Positions 61,596-64,000 of a stretch of DNA of 64,000 nucleotides are shown in pieces; positions within the stretch are counted from its first letter, which is position 1; every line of letters begins with the position of its first letter. Position numbers and translations under genes: made by a program. The notes under the pieces were generated by a model that saw nothing but the letters and a program-made list of their open reading frames with translations, ran no database searches and was not told where the DNA came from. Source of the stretch: Wolbachia endosymbiont (group B) of Germaria angustata (lineage in GTDB: Bacteria > Pseudomonadota > Alphaproteobacteria > Rickettsiales > Anaplasmataceae). The DNA is taken from NCBI RefSeq assembly GCF_964026725.1, contig NZ_OZ034691.1, forward strand, positions 434,001 to 498,000. The letters run 5' to 3'.

Positions 61596-61749
61596 TATAA
61601 TGCTACTGCGAATTCTTGTTAACCAGGATAACACACAAAAACAAAGAATCTATACCTTAAGTACTTTACTTAGACTATGGAACATCAGAATAAACTATTT
61701 AGTAACAATTCTTATACTCCATTCAATGGTTCAGCATTAGGCTAGAAAA

Positions 61750-62178
61750 TCAAAAAGGTTTTACAATAACCATAATAACTATAATTATTATTAACACTGT
61801 TACTGCTTCGTTTAAAACACGAAAATAAACGTGAGTTTTCTTATTCAAGCCCACTGCAAAATTTTTCCTATGTTTTGCAAGTAGGACATGAATAGCAAAC
61901 ATTAAGAATAATGCTAGCGCTTTTACATGAAACCACCCTTCGCGATATGCTTCCCTAATAATCATTAGCATAATTCCAAAACTAAGGGAGAAAAGCATTG
62001 CAGGGTTTATGATATATCTAAGGAGTCTCTTCTCCATTATTTGAAGTAAGCTGTCATTTTCTGACCCTGGTTTTACAGATGCATGGTAAACATAAAGCCT
62101 TGGCAAATAGAGCATACCTGCCACCCACATAATTACAGAGATAACGTGAAAAGCTTCAAGCCAGTGATAGTAGTCCAT
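61750..62178 (-). CDS. hemJ: Protoporphyrinogen IX oxidase HemJ
   Basis: Membrane enzyme for the penultimate step of heme synthesis. The likely ATG at 62178 (MDYYHWLEAFHVISVIMWV) gives 142 residues; a farther upstream ATG at 62223 adds 15. Four membrane helices are present. The conserved His in EAFHVISVIMWVAGMLYLPRL and the GWFHVKALALFLMFAIHVLLAKHRK block are typical of the UPF0093/HemJ family. It is divergent from pdhA. Confidence 0.88.
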   Translation of the reverse strand: MDYYHWLEAFHVISVIMWVAGMLYLPRLYVYHASVKPGSENDSLLQIMEKRLLRYIINPAMLFSLSFGIMLMIIREAYREGWFHVKALALFLMFAIHVLLAKHRKNFAVGLNKKTHVYFRVLNEAVTVLIIIIVIMVIVKPF

Positions 62179-62243
62179 ATAGATAGTATTATAAAATGTT
62201 AGAAATTTCTGGTATGATCTCAATTTAATAAAAGAAAGTCAAT

Positions 62244-63224
62244 ATGAAAGCAAAAAATTTCACTAAAGAACAGGTGATTGGATTCTACAGAAAAATGCTT
62301 CTCATACGCAGATTTGAGGAAAAAGCAGGACAATTATACGGAATGGGATTAATAGGCGGATTCTGTCACTTATCAATAGGGCAAGAAGCAGTTGCAGTTG
62401 GGACTCAAGCTGCATCAAAATCTGGTGATGCTTTTATCACAAGCTATAGAGACCATGGCTTAATGCTTGCATGTAATTCTGATCCGAATGTTGTGATGGC
62501 AGAACTAAACGGCAAAGAAACAGGGTGTTCAAAAGGTAAAGGTGGCTCCATGCACATATTTGATGTTGAAAAAAATTTCTTTGGTGGACATGGAATAGTA
62601 GGTGCACAAGTCCCAATTGGTACAGGAATAGCATTTGCTAATAAATACAAGAAAAAAGATAACGTTGTATTCACATATTTTGGTGACGGTGCTGCAAATC
62701 AAGGACAAGTATATGAATCATTTAATATGGCATCTTTGTGGAAGTTACCTGTGGTTTATATCATAGAAAATAACGAATACGCAATGGGAACTTCTGTGCA
62801 AAGATCAACTTTAGTAACTGAACTATATAAAAGAGGAGAGAGTTTTGGTATTCCTAGAAAACAAGTTGATGGAATGGATTTTTTCTCTGTCTATGAGATA
62901 ACAAGTGAAATAGCTGAGCACGTACGTGGGAGAAAAGGACCTCTCTTGCTTGAAATGAAGACATATAGATATCGTGGCCATTCGATGTCAGATCCTGCTA
63001 CTTATCGCTCAAAAGAAGAAGTTGAAGATATGAAGCAAAATCATGATCCTATAAGCACCTTAAAGCAGTATATAACAGACAATAAAATCGCTTCTGATGA
63101 AGAATGCAAAGCTATTGATAAGGAAATACGAGATTTAGTAAAAAAGTCAGAAGATTTTGCTAAAAATAGTAAAGAGCCATGCATTGATGAACTATATACT
63201 GATGTTTATAAATTTGTTAGCTAA
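62244..63224 (+). CDS. pdhA: Pyruvate dehydrogenase E1 component, alpha subunit
   Basis: Thiamine-diphosphate-binding subunit that decarboxylates pyruvate. It has 326 residues. Motifs are MLLIRRFEEKAGQLYGMGLI, FCHLSIGQEAVAVG and the TPP-binding run from TYFGDGAANQGQVYES to PVVYIIENNEYAMGTS. The phosphorylation-loop-like block TYRYRGHSMSDPATYRS is also present. The beta subunit gene is at 12151-13149, so the E1 genes are unlinked here. Confidence 0.96.
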   Translation: MKAKNFTKEQVIGFYRKMLLIRRFEEKAGQLYGMGLIGGFCHLSIGQEAVAVGTQAASKSGDAFITSYRDHGLMLACNSDPNVVMAELNGKETGCSKGKGGSMHIFDVEKNFFGGHGIVGAQVPIGTGIAFANKYKKKDNVVFTYFGDGAANQGQVYESFNMASLWKLPVVYIIENNEYAMGTSVQRSTLVTELYKRGESFGIPRKQVDGMDFFSVYEITSEIAEHVRGRKGPLLLEMKTYRYRGHSMSDPATYRSKEEVEDMKQNHDPISTLKQYITDNKIASDEECKAIDKEIRDLVKKSEDFAKNSKEPCIDELYTDVYKFVS

Positions 63225-63429
63225 TCAGTTGCCATCAAAATTATGTTTTGGCCTACTATAGATATTTTTTGGCAGCACTTAACTTTATTATATAACAGCC
63301 TAGTCAATAGAAACTGTAGTAACTCTTATATTATTGATATACACCGCTCTTGGATCATAGGTTAAATGAGTTTTATTTGACTTTTTGTGCTAGTTTGCAG
63401 AATATAAAGTTATTAATTGAATAAAATAC
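63225..63429. other. Intergenic region between pdhA and gatB
   Basis: 205 bases with no gene seen. A possible promoter for gatB is ttgact (63377-63382) with a tataaa-like box around 63401-63408, though the spacing (18-20 bases) is loose. Confidence 0.3.
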
Positions 63430-64000
63430 ATGACAAAAGAAAACTGGGAGACAGTAATTGGACTTGAGGTACACGCTCAGGTTTCTTCTAAGACAAAGCT
63501 ATTTTCTAGTTCACTAACGGAATTTGGCACTGAGCACAATACTCAAGTTTCTCTAGTTGATGCGGCAATGCCAGGTACATTGCCAATATTAAATTATAGC
63601 TGCATAGAGCAAGCAATATGCACCGGACTTGCAATTTCTGCAGAAATTAATAAATGCTCTTACTTTGACCGGAAAAATTATTTTTATCCCGATTTACCAC
63701 AAGGTTATCAAATAACCCAGTTCTTTGAGCCAATAGTTAAAAATGGCAAAGTTTTTATCAATAATAATGAAAAAGAAATAAGAATCGCAAGAATTCACTT
63801 AGAGCAAGATGCAGGAAAGAGTATTCATGAAGAAAGCAAAACTTACATAGATTTAAATCGTGCAGGTGTTGCTTTAATGGAAATTGTTTCAGAGCCAGAT
63901 TTTCGTTCATCTGCAGAAGCTGCAGAATTCATGAAAAAATTGAGGCAGATTTTGCGTTACATCGGTTCATGTGATGGTGATATGGAAAAGGGGTCACTTC
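63430..64000 (+). CDS. gatB: Aspartyl/glutamyl-tRNA amidotransferase subunit B (partial)
   Basis: Subunit B of the GatCAB transamidase that turns Glu-tRNA-Gln or Asp-tRNA-Asn into Gln- or Asn-tRNA. About 190 residues are visible from ATG 63430 before the window ends. [20 protein letters not shown], the [19 protein letters not shown] block and [13 protein letters not shown] with the following [18 protein letters not shown] are all conserved. The 3' two thirds lies beyond the edge. Confidence 0.96.
   Translation, partial: MTKENWETVIGLEVHAQVSSKTKLFSSSLTEFGTEHNTQVSLVDAAMPGTLPILNYSCIEQAICTGLAISAEINKCSYFDRKNYFYPDLPQGYQITQFFEPIVKNGKVFINNNEKEIRIARIHLEQDAGKSIHEESKTYIDLNRAGVALMEIVSEPDFRSSAEAAEFMKKLRQILRYIGSCDGDMEKGSL

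Overview
The window is a 64 kb, AT-rich chromosomal segment of an obligate intracellular alphaproteobacterium of the Wolbachia type (Rickettsiales, Anaplasmataceae). The assignment rests on protein resemblance and overall make-up: ankyrin-repeat proteins, a VirB2-like pilin, many short palindromic repeats of the 'tcatcccagtg' type between genes, a group II intron, worn-out insertion sequences, and housekeeping genes in scattered small operons. No rRNA, tRNA or CRISPR array was recognised. No database search was possible, so family names come from motifs and remembered family architecture.

Layout. 1-5.7 kb: topA (cut by the window edge), an MFS transporter and radA. 5.7-6.7 kb: a repeat-rich gap holding a duplicated radA tail, a broken mini-gene and a terminator-like hairpin. 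6.7-13.2 kb: ftsY, the Fe-S assembly operon iscU-iscA-hscB-hscA, lepB, a virB2-like gene and pdhB. 13.2-22.4 kb: an ankyrin/coiled-coil membrane protein, uvrA, a frameshifted comF, a fossil IS630, and an ankyrin gene split by a complete group II intron. 22.4-28 kb: a fossil IS5 and ubiA, followed by the translation/transcription cluster nusA-infB-rbfA. 28-38.8 kb: a frameshifted RND pump, a Wolbachia-type membrane protein, a minimal glutamine-synthetase-like protein, dnaA, secF, a retroviral-type aspartic protease, yidC, ribH and nusB. 39-48.8 kb is the accessory-rich part: a frameshifted membrane protein, dut, two gene-transfer-agent/phage tail genes, acpS, proS, a WASP-like protein (proline-rich, WH2, acidic), an orphan acidic protein, dxr and a decayed ankyrin gene. 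48.9-64 kb: an IS110 element, an exoD-like gene, cysS, a DedA-like protein, an AsmA-like protein, rnhA, the cytochrome oxidase operon ctaC-ctaD-ctaB plus a tiny CoxF-like ORF, an HlyD-type secretion adaptor, hemJ, pdhA and the start of gatB.

How the genes work together. Much of the window is core energy and information metabolism: Fe-S cluster assembly, heme and cytochrome oxidase biogenesis, pyruvate dehydrogenase E1 (alpha and beta subunits encoded about 49 kb apart), isoprenoid and quinone synthesis, membrane protein insertion, and replication and repair. The host-facing layer is a set of ankyrin proteins and small membrane proteins with paired hydrophobic segments and disordered tails. 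The most striking is the 44.2-45.8 kb gene, whose order (paired membrane helices, polyproline, WH2, basic linker, acidic Trp motif) resembles eukaryotic and rickettsial activators of actin assembly.

The main genome-structure signals are: a repeat family with inverted ends (three copies) that supplies the final codons of ubiA, dxr and an ankyrin remnant; a palindromic repeat inserted in frame inside hscA; and four genes broken at homopolymer runs (comF, the RND pump, the 39.1-39.8 kb protein and the WASP-like gene). Each of the four regains a plausible length after a one-base correction.
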